Of a stretch of DNA of 64,000 nucleotides, positions 30,800 through 40,739 are shown one piece after another (the stretch's first letter is position 1; the number at the start of each line of letters is the position of its first letter). The position numbers were made by a program, and so were the translations under genes. Source of the stretch: Hemileia vastatrix (lineage: Eukaryota > Basidiomycota > Pucciniomycetes > Pucciniales > Zaghouaniaceae); contig JASXTE010000017.1 of assembly GCA_030280995.1 (NCBI GenBank), positions 19,176,498 to 19,240,497 of the forward strand, given 5' to 3'. Below the pieces are notes generated by a model. That model was not told where the DNA came from, ran no database searches, and saw only the letters and a list, made by a program, of their open reading frames with translations.

Positions 30800-31328
30800 T
30801 ATAACCCTCCTTCTCCCTGTGCTCCTTATCAAAATCTTTCAACTTCCCCTTACAATAGTCCAAGTTCTCCAATGGCTCCCAAGACCTGTCCCCTACTCCA
30901 TAAACTTTCTAGTGCACTAATTACTGAACCTTTCCCCTGTACACCTTTTTATCAATACTCTTATCAACCTAAAACTCCTGTTCATTTCCCACGTAAATTG
31001 GTGCTGGTGTTTCTTCTGGGAGCCCTGGTGTTGTGTCCTCTTGGCACCTTGTGAGTAATGAATAGTTGAACACTGGGTGCAATTGTTTCATTGAGATGGG
31101 TAGCTCCAATTAGTATTCTGAGTCAGATACCTTATGTTTGATCTTAAATTTGACAACTTGCCTCTTGAGCTCTTCATCATTTGGCACCATTATCCTCCCA
31201 TTCTAATAAAGTGCTCCCACTTCCAGATGATACTCCTCCAATCCTTTACTTACCAATACCTCCTTTGATAATAGAGACTTCAACAACTCCTGCACTCCTT
31301 CATCCTTTTCATGCCCGCTACTTACCCA
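30800..31328 (-). pseudogene. Integrase remnant of the outer gypsy element, core missing
   Basis: Minus-strand reading after RNase H gives a VPNDEELKRQVV motif (about 31155-31195), typical of the start of gypsy integrase. About 40 bp later it gives LELPISMKQLHPVFNYSLL, and further on IYVGNEQEF, both typical of the very end. The zinc and catalytic parts that should lie between, about 900 bp, are absent, so an internal deletion has removed the integrase core. Confidence 0.65.
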
Positions 31329-31865
31329 TTACATCAAATCCTCATCTTCCAATTCCACCTCATCTAGGATTACCCCCTCTTTGAGGTCCCCCCTCAAGAA
31401 TGTTGCAGCAACAGTATGTAGCTGGTCCAGTGCTGGATTCAAGTCAGGACATTGTGACAGTGCATCAGGTTTTCCACTTTTCTTCCCTGGTTGAAATGTA
31501 ATGAAAAAATTAATGCTACCTAGCAGTTCTGCCCAGAGCACTTTCAAGAAAGTCAACTTTTTACTGGTAAGGAAGGTTTCCAAGTTTTTATTATCTATGT
31601 AGATAATAACTTTTTACTGGTGAGGCCCTCCTTCTAAATAGTGGCCCCAGGTGCGCATCATGTCTACTAGTGCCAATAACTCCTTATCATATATATCATA
31701 GTTCAATTTGGAGCCTATCAGTGTTTGTGACAAATATGCTACTGGATGCAAGACATTTTCAGTATTGTATTGGGATAGTAATGAAAATAATGCAAAATAT
31801 GAGCAGTCACATTCCAGGAAAAATGGCTTTAATAAGTCTAGTATCTCAAGAATAGGAGCTGTCAC
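31329..31865 (-). pseudogene. RNase H of the outer gypsy element
   Basis: Two frames, 31865-31614 and 31583-31329. The first has FLECDCSYFALFSLLSQYN (first catalytic Asp in context) and HPVAYLSQTLIGSKLNYDIYDKELLAL. The second has FLTSKKLTFLKVLWAELLGS and FFITFQPGKKSGKPDALSQC, the end motif (normally ...G..N..ADALSR). Confidence 0.88.
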
Positions 31866-32990
31866 AAATTGTTTTTTCAGGTAGTCAAAAGAATCTTGTT
31901 GGCTACTTGTCTAGATAAATTTGGCTTCCTAATTTGTGAGATCATGCAATGGTCAGAAAATGTGAGAGTAATTTTCAATTAAACAGTGGTAAAGATTTTC
32001 AAATCCTAGAAATGACTAGATCTCCTTTACTGATGCTGGTGTTGGCTATTCTGTTACTGCCTTTACTTTCTCCTGGTCCATTTGCACCCTATTCTTTGAA
32101 ATGATCAAACCCAGGTAGGGGATTTCACCCACTGAAAAGATAAATGTCTCCATTTTAAACATACTTGGGCCTCCCTCAAGTGCTGAAAACAGTTCTTCAC
32201 ATGTATCTTGTGTTCCTCCATTTATCTGGAGTAAAAGAAGATGTTGTCCAGGTATACTGCCACATCTATCCCTATTCTGTCTCTAAAGATGCTTTCGGTG
32301 AAGTGTTGGAAGGAGGCAGGCATATTACATGCACAAAATGGCATTACCAACCATTTAAAATGGCCAAGTTTAGTACAGAACTCCAGTTTGTGTTCATCAT
32401 CTTATTTTGCACATGTGTTGTGATAATCTTCCCTAAGATCTAGGGACGTGAAGATCTCTGCACCTTGATGACTATCAATTAGCTCACTAGTCAATGGAAG
32501 GAGTAATCTTTTCTTTACTGTTAGCTGGTTTAGGCTTCTGAAATCCATACAAGGTCTTAATGACCCATCCTTTTTTCCTGAAAAGATAAAAGGGGTGGCC
32601 CAGGGAGATTTTGATTATCTAAAAAAACTGTTTTTTAGATTTTCATCAATCATCTCCTTTAGCGCTTTTGACTCCAAGATTGATAATGGGATTATGCAGC
32701 TAAATTGAGGGGTTTCTCCTGGCATCAGATCAATGGCAAATTCATATGGTCAATGAAGTGTAAGAGACTTGAACTCTCCATCTTAAAAAAATGGTAAGAA
32801 TTCCCAATAAGCTTCAGGGAAACTTTCCTTGAGGCTTCTTGTTGGCTTTGAGGACTGGGTCTTGGATGAAATCTTGGTGGATATATTCCATACTGTTGCA
32901 TCACATTTCAGTTCCTCCTCTTCCTCCAGCACCCCCTCCAGGTCCTGAAACATAGCTTCAAAAGAAAGTGTCAGTTTTTGTGGCAAGAAT
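31866..32990 (-). pseudogene. Reverse transcriptase of the outer gypsy element, heavily decayed
   Basis: The minus strand, over several frames, shows FPEAYWEFLPFF (linker before RT), GKKDGSLRPCMDFRSLN, IFTSLDLREDYHN, FKWLVMPFCACNMPASFQHF and VAVYLDNIFFYSR. These are RT fingers and palm in order. The catalytic loop is YLDN where YxDD is expected. Stops are frequent. Confidence 0.8.
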
Positions 32991-33289
32991 AATAATGATA
33001 ATAAAACACCAGGAGTCTTTCAGGGAAGGGCCAGGGGGAAAATTCCTTCTCTTTTCCATCCATCTTTCCCTCTCCTGCCTTCTCCTTCCTCTTTTTCACC
33101 TTCTCATCTTTTTGGCACCTTTCATTTCCCCTCTGTCCCTCTCCAGCACTCCCCATTGGTGACCCATCCCCAGAATGCTGCTTAGAATCAAGAGAAAGCA
33201 TCAGTTCTGGAAGCAAGTCAAAGGATGATAAAAAACATCAGAAGACTTTCCAGGATGGGCCCCTGACCCCTGAAAGGGACAGAGGGCTT

Positions 33290-33486
33290 ATACTTTATCC
33301 CCAGTGTCTCCTTTCTCTCCCATCTGAACCTTTTTTTCTTTCCATTCAATGTGTGGGCTATACTGGTCCAGCCATGTCATCCCCACTACCATGTCATACT
33401 GGTCCTTCAGGTTTGTTGCATATGCCTTGTATTGAGACTCCCATCCATCACAACAGAATCTGAAAAAAACCTTCTCTCTTACTTCT
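33290..33486 (-). pseudogene. C-terminal half of the outer gypsy protease
   Basis: The minus strand encodes VREKVFF, then WESQYKAYATNLKDQYDMVV and GMTWLDQYSPHIEWKEKKV. The last part is the ILGMDWL..H.P.IDW motif that ends gypsy proteases. It stops abruptly at the left end of chromovirus C; the active-site half is at 40550-40739. Confidence 0.8.
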
Positions 33487-33676
33487 TTTCAGCCTGGGTA
33501 TCCCCAGGACTGAGTATTTCTTATGTTTAAAATAAGATAAACTTAATTTAAATAAGCTGATAAGTTAAAATTATGGTTATAATACTTATATATATATGAC
33601 TAAAACGCTTATACAAATATTTATTACATTATTATATGACTTATATAAGTTTAAATAGCTTATCCATAGCCCCATA

Positions 33677-33926
33677 CACCGCACAATACAGGGGGCAGAC
33701 TTGTTAGCAAGTCCGCAACCTTGGACTCAAATTTAACACACATTGAACAAACATTGAGCTATTGACAAAGGAACCATACAATCAGGGATGAACACCACTC
33801 AGAAGAACAGTTTTAGGCAGGTCTTCAAGTAGAGTTCAGTATGAGTATAGTATGAGTTCAGTCTGAATTCCATCTGAGTTCAGGTTGGGGACTTTCTAAC
33901 AAGTCCACCCCCTATATTGCATAGTG
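33677..33926. mobile_element. CACTA-type miniature element 1, 250 bp, in the LTR
   Basis: The ends are CACCGCACAATACAGGGGGC on the left and CACTATGCAATATAGGGGGT as the complement of the right. ATA is present on both sides (33674-33676, 33927-33929). The partner LTR at about 39345-39355 has the uninterrupted CCCCATAATACTT. CACTA-like ends with 3-bp duplication fit the CACTA/EnSpm superfamily. It is a non-coding foldback; sister copies are 42814-43061 and 43810-44058. Confidence 0.88.
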
Positions 33927-34786
33927 ATAATACTTATTAAGGTTCTAGTGAAGTCATAATATGCTTATATTAAGTGATATTAAGTATTTATAGACATACA
34001 TAAGCTTATATGTATACATAAACCTCATATTCATTGAGATATACAGTTACATTATGTTTATATAGGCCTACATGTGGGTTTAACCCTCTAAATAACCTAT
34101 AAGCTTTATTTTTCTGCTTATTTTAGGTAATATGGATGTATTCAATGGACTCACCATGCCTAAAAAAGCATATACACCTTATTCATGCGCATATATCCAG
34201 TTTGGACAACTTAATCTGCTTCCTTTAATATATTTTCACATATTTATGGGTTGGGATATGATTACTGGGTTAATGTGGATGCTTGGGGATATTATTGGTG
34301 GCTTGGAAAGTTGATATGGTTTCTTTACATGCTTTAGGTCTCATTTTATTCTCTTTGGATTAGTTATCTTACCTGTTTCTTTATGGTATCTTCTTTTATC
34401 TGTTTTCAGTATTTATGGTATGGGTTTATGATTTTATTAATTGTGATGGAAGGTCCTTACTGGAGTTCTGCATTTTGAAACTTCTTGAAGTGGAATCCAT
34501 GGGGAAATTATGAGCCCTTAAAGTGCAGTAATTTACAGGGATAGTAGTGACATCATCTGGATTGAAGGTCTGTGCACTCCAGTGGATTTTGGTATAAGTA
34601 AGGGAGGATTTGACAGGTTATTGGACATCACTTACTTACTAAAAATTAAATAAAAAAATGTAAAAAAATTATTAACATATAAAAATATATTTAAAAGCCC
34701 TTATAAATTTATATTATCTTTGTATTAGCTATAACTATATTTTATTAGCCTATTTTCCACCACTAGTCTGCACCAATCCAAATATT

Positions 34787-34986
34787 AGGGGGTATCAAAG
34801 TTAGAAATGTGTAATGATTTAAAAGGTATTTCACAACACAAAAATAAAGCCACAAACTTGACATTAATTCTCAGTAAAAAGGTGCTTTGGGGGCACAATA
34901 TGGAATATTTAAAAAAATAATCATGGTTGATTTGGTGGAAAAAATAGGTATTTTGAAATGGAAGATTTCTAACTTTGATACCCCCT
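34787..34986. mobile_element. AGGGGG-TATCAAAG miniature element, 200 bp, in the LTR
   Basis: Perfect terminal inverted repeats of about 22 bases (AGGGGGTATCAAAGTTAGAA and its complement at the right). ATT flanks it (34784-34786, 34987-34989). The empty site AAATATTGTGAG is preserved in the other LTR at about 40410 and in the solo LTR near 51880. A sister copy, split by an LTR, is at 5430-7139. Confidence 0.9.
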
Positions 34987-35440
34987 ATTGTGAGTTAACA
35001 ATTGAGCATAACTATTTTATTAGTCTTTCCCTAAGATTTAATCTATAAATCATTTATAAATAAGTAGTTGGACCATTAGTATTTACTATTAAATCATACT
35101 TGAATACTAGCATACACTGACAATTGGGGGTCTTTCCTATTTTATTACTTATTATTTTAGTATAAGCCTTAGGACATGATTTTTACTTTATTATAGCTCA
35201 TATAAAAGAAAATTTTGTGTCTTCATCACATTAGCAGGTCATAATAACTGATTTGTTGCAGAAAAGAACCCTTATAATAATTTTTCTAATTTATTTGAAT
35301 AAAATATAGGTATTTACAGTAGTAACTGTACTCAATATAAACCTAATTTCACTTGGTATTTGGTCACCAATATAACACCCAATTAAATTTTTATTTGGTT
35401 AAAGCTTGGTAAGCTATTTATTCACACCTATAAAGGTCTA

Positions 35441-36202
35441 ATGAATATTGAGGATGCTAAAATAATTAAGGATATAAAAGCTGATAACTTAAAAATGACA
35501 CCTATCAAGGTTCCAGCTATCATTTCTGGAGAAAATGTAAATATAGTATTGGATAAAGGAGCTTCTGGTTCTGGTTTTTCAGCATGTACATTACAGAGAA
35601 TTGATAGTGATTATAAGCCAAATCTTGAACCCCTTCAAAGTAAAAATTAGAGAGGTTTTGTATCAGTACTACACCCCATTGGTAAATACAAAGCTTCTGT
35701 TTTTTTTAAGCATCATCATGGTTATTTTAAAGTAACTTGTGACTTTGTAGTAATGGATAATACAAATTGTAGTAGCTGCTTTATCATTGGTAATGACATT
35801 CTGAAAAATTTTGGTGTAAAATTAGACTCTGATAATAATAGTTTTACAATTGGCATGAATGGTAAAATTAAAATTAAAATAAATTCTTTTAAAACAGTCT
35901 TGAACATTGAGTCAGTAATAGATATTCTTTGCAAAGGAAGAGAAACCAGTGAGAAAGAACTTCTTGAAACAGAAATTTCAAAAGCATCACTTGGCACCCA
36001 AATAAGTGAAGCTGAGAAGACAAATATTTTGGACTTACTTAAGGCACTTCAAATGACTTTCTCACAATGGACCGATGAAATTTTACTTGTTAAAAATCAT
36101 GAAATGAAAATTATTTTGAGCTGTGAAATGGAAAATCTTCCTGTTAGTCTTAAAAAAAACCATACCCCCTTCACAAATTTAGAGAAAAGACATAGAGGAT
36201 AA
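35441..36202 (+). pseudogene. Protease remnant and linker of chromovirus C
   Basis: Segment 35441-35650 reads NIEDAKIIKDIK... then VPAIISGENVNIVLDKGASG. It aligns with the protease of element B (…VLDSGAGG), but the active-site Ser is Lys. After a stop, 35753-36202 continues with SCFIIGNDILKNFGVKLD, the ILG-type protease end, and an acidic linker to RT. It is inactive as read. Confidence 0.8.
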
Positions 36203-36726
36203 TATTAAGATGCTGTTAAAAATGAACATTATTAAAAAGATAAAAACTACACCAAAATAATCTGTGATATAACCAGTGCTTATCTCTTATGAAAAAGATG
36301 AGGCAAGACTGTGTGGTGATTATAGAGCATTAAATACATTTACAGTAGATGATATTTACCCCTTTCCAAGGATTGCCTCTATATATGCTACCCTTAAAGT
36401 TTCTAAGTACATAAGTTGCATAGATGGAAATAAAGGGTTCCATAAAATTCCTGTTAAAAAGAACTCACAGAAATTTTAATGATAACAACACATATGGGAA
36501 TTTACAAATATGTCAATATTTCATTTGGACCAAATAATCCTCCTTCAGTATTTTAGAAGTTAATGGATATAACATTCCATAATAAAATGATTGAAGGGTG
36601 GTTAATGCTTTACATTGATGACATCATAGTGTTCTCTAAGACATATGATGAACACTTACTCCATTTGAAGAAGGTATTTTAGAAAACAGATTAAATAAAA
36701 ATGACTGTTGAATTGAAAAAATTTAA
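36203..36726 (+). pseudogene. Reverse transcriptase palm of chromovirus C
   Basis: The segment 36276-36479 reads EARLCGDYRALNTFTVDDIY and ISCIDGNKGFHKIP. After a frame break, the palm shows FHNKMIEGWLMLYIDDIIVF, with the catalytic YIDD intact at 36611-36622. It is broken by at least three stops. Confidence 0.85.
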
Positions 36727-37524
36727 TTGGGGTTTGAGTCTTTAAAGGTGCTTGGTCATATTTTTTCTGGCTTTCAGATATGTATTAACCAAAATAAGGT
36801 GGCTGCAATCAAAAATATTGGAATTCTTCAAAATGTTAAGGATGTAAAATCTTTTCTTGGTATGTGTGGTTATTACAGACAATATATGAGGAACCACCAA
36901 TTAATTGCTGCACCATTGACCACACTGATAAAGAAATTAGAAGCTCTCATTTGGAACAATGAAAGTCAATATGCTTTTGATAATTTGAAAGAATGTTTAA
37001 CGACAGCTCCCATCTTGGAATTACTAGAGTTCAAAATACCTTTTGTCTTGTATGCTGATGCAAGTTTTATTTGTTTGGGTGCTGCTTTGCATCAAAAACA
37101 ACTTATTAAAGGAAAAATGTCAGAACTAGTAATTTGCTATATTTCATGTATTCTAAGTAGTAGTGAATTTAAATATTGTGCTACTCAACTGGAGTGTTTG
37201 GCAGTAGTATGGGCTCTTGAGTATCTGCATCATTACCTTGAGGACCAAAAATTTGAGATGATAACTGACTGTAGTGCAGTTAAGTCACTTTTAAACATGA
37301 AAACTCCTAATAGGCATATTTTTAGATGGCAATTGGCTGTACAAAAGTACAGAGGATGGATGACTATTAAACATAGAGCAGGAGCTTTAAACTCTAATGT
37401 TGTTCTGTTATCTAGAGAACCTCTAGCTAATAATGATTATAATCTAGCTTATGTTCCTGAAACAGAGATTATTAGCATTTATGGCATTTATCTTGCAGAT
37501 CTTGAGGACTACTTTATGGAATAA
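36727..37524 (+). pseudogene. RT thumb and RNase H of chromovirus C
   Basis: It opens with LKVLGHIFSGFQICINQNKV and DVKSFLGMCGYYRQYMRNHQ (thumb). RNase H follows with PFVLYADASFICLGAALHQK, SEFKYCATQLECLAVVWAL and FEMITDCSAVKSLLNMKTPN, so the Asp-Glu-Asp catalytic series is present. The end has MTIKHRAGALNSNVVLLSR. This is the best preserved part of the element. Confidence 0.92.
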
Positions 37525-37834
37525 ATTCTTGATAATTATGCTTGAGATCCTGACTTGAGTAAACTAAATACAATATTGAATGATCCATCTAATTTTTCAA
37601 TGAGTGTTTTAATAAAAACACAGCCACAAAAATATAGGGAAGCATTAGAAAAAGGTTAATTTCACATTGAAAATGGTTTTATATATTATAAAAAAAAATT
37701 AAGTAATGTAATTTTAATTCACTTTTAAATGAAGGAGTTAATGTTAAGTATATGTCATGATGAGATATTAGCAGGTAATTTTGACTTCCATAAAACATTA
37801 ACCAGAGTAAAAAAACACAGCTTGGTGGATTAAA

Positions 37835-38356
37835 ATGTCTGATTATTTTCAAAAATATTTTGATACATATGATTTTTGTGAAAAATCTAAAAGATTGATG
37901 GGAAAAAGAGCTGGTTTGTTACAAAAAATTGAGCAACCAAAAGTTCCATGGGAAATAGTTATAATGGACTTTGTAACAGATTTACCAATAGCAGGGAATA
38001 AGAGTTATAACTCCTGCCAGGTAATTGTAGATAGATTTACAAAAATGTGAAAATTTATTCCTACTCACAAAGAGGTTGCCACAAAGGTCTTAGATTTTTT
38101 ATGGTGGACAAAAATGTTAAATATAGCAGGTTTCTCTAAATCAATATTTTCAGACAGAGATCCTGAAGTTGCTTCTGAGTTCTGGACATCACTTATGGAT
38201 GTTTTAGGCTGTCAATTAAAACTTTCTACAGCACACCATCCACATACTTATGGGCTGGAAGAAAGAATGATACAAACTTTAGAAGATATGATAAGAAGAT
38301 ATTGTGCTTTTGGTCTTGACTTTAAAGATAATGAAAATTCACTCATGATTGGGTAA
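37835..38356 (+). pseudogene. Integrase of chromovirus C, two frames
   Basis: The first frame has the CC half of the zinc motif (YFDTYDFCEKSKR, second Cys changed) and PWEIVIMDFVTDLPIAGNKS with the first catalytic Asp. After a stop at 38048-38050, the second frame has ISIFSDRDPEVASEFWTSL-type sequence (second Asp), STAHHPHTYGLEERMIQTLE (catalytic Glu) and FGLDFKDNEN. The C-terminal part 38357-38772 is readable only with many breaks. Confidence 0.88.
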
Positions 38357-38772
38357 CCCTTATCCCTGGTTTAGAATTTACATACAATAGTGCAGTTCAT
38401 TCTGTCACTGGCAAAAAGCCACTTAAGTTATGGTTGAGTTATTTACCTAATACCCCTGCTAAAGATCTTAATAAATTACCTAGATTGGATATCCATCCAG
38501 GTACAAAATCTTTTCTTCAAACGCAACAATTATGCAGAAAGCATTCTCAATAATTTATTAATAAGGCTTTTGAGTATGAGAAGAAAAGATGGGATAAAGG
38601 CCATAAAGAACAAATTTTCCAAGAGGGTGATGAAGTCCTTATTTCTAGACTACATTTCAATTTAAATAGTAATGTTAAATTGAAAGATCAATTCATCGGA
38701 CCAATTGTAGTAAAAAAAAAAGGTTGGTAACAATGCTGTTGAAGTTATATAATATGCTACATATGATAGAAA

Positions 38773-39046
38773 ACATCCAGTATTTCCAATTTCTCTAATA
38801 AAACCAAACCATTACAATGATACTTATCTATTTCCAAGAAGATCAGGAAGGCATAAACAGAAACCTGAAGAAATATTTGAAAATGCAGAAATTGAAAAGA
38901 TATTTAAAAAGAGACATCCTACTATAGAAAAGGGAGTTGATTATCTATTAAGGTTTAAAAATAAACCAAGTGAATATGACCAGTGGATTCCTGAAAATGA
39001 AATATCTTATCTTAAAAAACTCTTGAAAAGATTTAAATCCAAGTAA
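38773..39046 (+). pseudogene. Chromodomain at the end of chromovirus C pol
   Basis: An open segment ends at TAA 39044-39046. It contains HPVFPISLIKP, FPRRSGRHKQ, then EEIFENAEIEKIFKKRHPT, VDYLLRFKNK and SEYDQWIPENEI. The E-I-E-K-I...Y-L-L-R-F...Y-D-Q-W-I-P series matches the chromodomain beta-strands and helix. It is intact, unlike the copy in element B. Confidence 0.85.
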
Positions 39047-39162
39047 TATTTTAAAATACAGTATATGTAATATAGAAATGTTTAAAATATTTTTTCTATC
39101 CACTCCTTACTTATTAATTAAAATGTTTTGGAATTTTTTTATTGTTTTTTTGGGTGAGGGAT

Positions 39163-40549
39163 TGTCAGCTTAGGTATACCCAGGATTGAGTATTTCCTAT
39201 GTTTAAAATAAGAAAAACTTAATTTAAATAAGCTTATAAGTTAAAATTATGGTTATAATACTTATATATACATGGCTATAATGCTTATATATATATTTAT
39301 TACACTATTATGTGACTTATAAAGATTTAAATAGCATATCTATAGCCCCATAATACTTATTAAGGTGTTAAAGGAGTCATAAACTTATCTTAAGTAATAT
39401 TAAGTAATTATAGACAGACATAAGCTTATATGTACACATAAACCTCATATTTAGTGAAATATGCAGTTATATTATGTATATATAGGCCTATATGCATGTT
39501 TAACCCTCTAAATAGCCTTTAAGCCTTATTTTTCTGCTTATTTTAGATCATATGGATGTATTAAATGGACTAACCACACATACACAAGCATATACACCTT
39601 TTTCAGATGCATACACCAGACAGAAACTGTGGGCACCTGATAGCAGGTGCCAGTCCCTATCTTTGATTTGTTTCAGTTTTAGCTCAGTTGTAATTTTTCT
39701 GAGAAGACTGTGCACTCAACATTGGCCATTCCAGATTTTGTGGTACCAAATTTGAGTTATTCATGAATTACAAATAGATTAAGAGAATGGCACCTTCTAG
39801 AGGGTGCCAGGTGTTTTTTATGGTGATATATCCAGTTTGGACAACTTAATCTGCTTCCTTTAATGTATTTACACAGATTTATAGGTTGTTTTATGATTAC
39901 TAGGTTAATTTGAATGCTTGGGGATGTTATTGAGGGCTTGGACAGTTGATTTGGATCCTTTATATGCTTTAGGTCTCATTTTATTCTCTTTGGATGAGTT
40001 ATTTTACCTGTTTCTTTATGGTATCTGCTTTTATCTGTTTATTCTATTTATGATATGGGTCTGTGGTATCATTAATTATGATGGAGAGTCCTTACTGGAG
40101 GTCTGGGTGTTGAATCTGCTTGAAGTAGATGCCATGGGGAGGTGATGAGCCCTCACAGTGCTGTAATAGCTGGGTATAGAAGTGACATCATCTGGATTGA
40201 AGGTCTGTACACTCCAGTGGATTTTGGTATAAGGGAGGATTTTACAGGTTATTGGACATCCCTTACTTACTAAAAATTAAATAAAAATTTTAAAACAATT
40301 ATTAGCATATAAAAATATATTTAAAAGCCCTTATAAATTTATATTATCTTTATATTAGCTATAACTATATTTCATTAGCCTTTGTTCCACCACTAGTCCA
40401 CACCAATCCAAATATTGTGAGTTAAAAATTGAGCATAACTATTTTATTAGTCTTTCACTAAGGTTTAATCTATAAATCAGTTATAAATAAGTAGTAGGAA
40501 AATTAGTATTTAATATTAAATAATACTTAAATACTGGCATACACTAACA
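39163..40549 (+). repeat. 3' LTR of chromovirus C with one nested miniature element
   Basis: It begins TGTCAGCTTAGGTATACCC after the purine tract GGGTGAGGGAT and ends ...CATACACTAACA. It lacks both insertions of the 5' LTR, giving their empty sites, and has its own insertion at 39614-39825. Confidence 0.92.
39614..39825. mobile_element. CACC-end miniature element, GGCACCTG hairpin family, in the LTR
   Basis: 212 bp from CACCAGACAGAAACTGTGGG to ...TTTTTTATGGTG. ATA lies on both sides (39611-39613, 39826-39828), and the 5' LTR keeps the empty site GCGCATATATCCAG near 34190. Ends and duplication length again suit CACTA-type transposition. Confidence 0.88.
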
Positions 40550-40739
40550 ATTCTCCTTCCACACTTAGGGATCCTTCAAAAATAATTAGACACCTAAGGT
40601 GTTCAATTTTTCTTCTTTCTTTTTTATTTCTCTGTAAAAAATTGTTAGAAGTAAAACACTCTGTGGCCCCACAGTCCAGTGGGGCTCATAAATTTGTTGT
40701 GGTGTCTAGGGTCATCAAAGAAAGTTCAGTATAAAACCA
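40550..40739 (-). pseudogene. Active-site half of the outer gypsy protease, stranded between two insertions
   Basis: On the minus strand this 190-bp island reads ELSLMTLDTTTNL, a stop, APLDCGATECFTSNNFLQR and FEGSLSVEGE. APLDCGATECF is the retropepsin active site with Cys in place of Ser/Thr. The end runs into 33486 once chromovirus C is removed. The island also holds the remaining flank of the foldback element. Confidence 0.8.

Larger units (their letters stand above)
33487..35122 (+). repeat. 5' LTR of chromovirus C with two nested miniature elements
   Basis: It starts TTTCAGCCTGGGTATCCCC (TGTCAG in the partner) and ends ...CATACACTGACA. Compared with 39163-40549 it has two extra blocks, 33677-33926 and 34787-34986, each bounded by 3-bp duplications. 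PBS-like TTGGGGGTCTTTCC follows at 35124. Confidence 0.92.
33487..40549 (+). mobile_element. Chromovirus (Ty3/gypsy) C lacking gag
   Basis: LTRs at 33487-35122 and 39163-40549 reduce to about 1170 bp each once three miniature elements are subtracted. Flanks are CTTCT (33482-33486) and ATTCT (40550-40554), a target duplication with one change. The 4040-bp interior holds protease, RT, RNase H, integrase and a chromodomain, but only about 320 bp lie between the 5' LTR and protease, so gag is missing. It is inserted in the protease of the outer gypsy element. Confidence 0.92.

Noticed and set aside
34132..34314. Short frames repeated at 34132, 39552 and 51399
   Set aside because: They recur because they lie in copies of the same LTR; frames are not conserved between copies, so they do not encode a protein.
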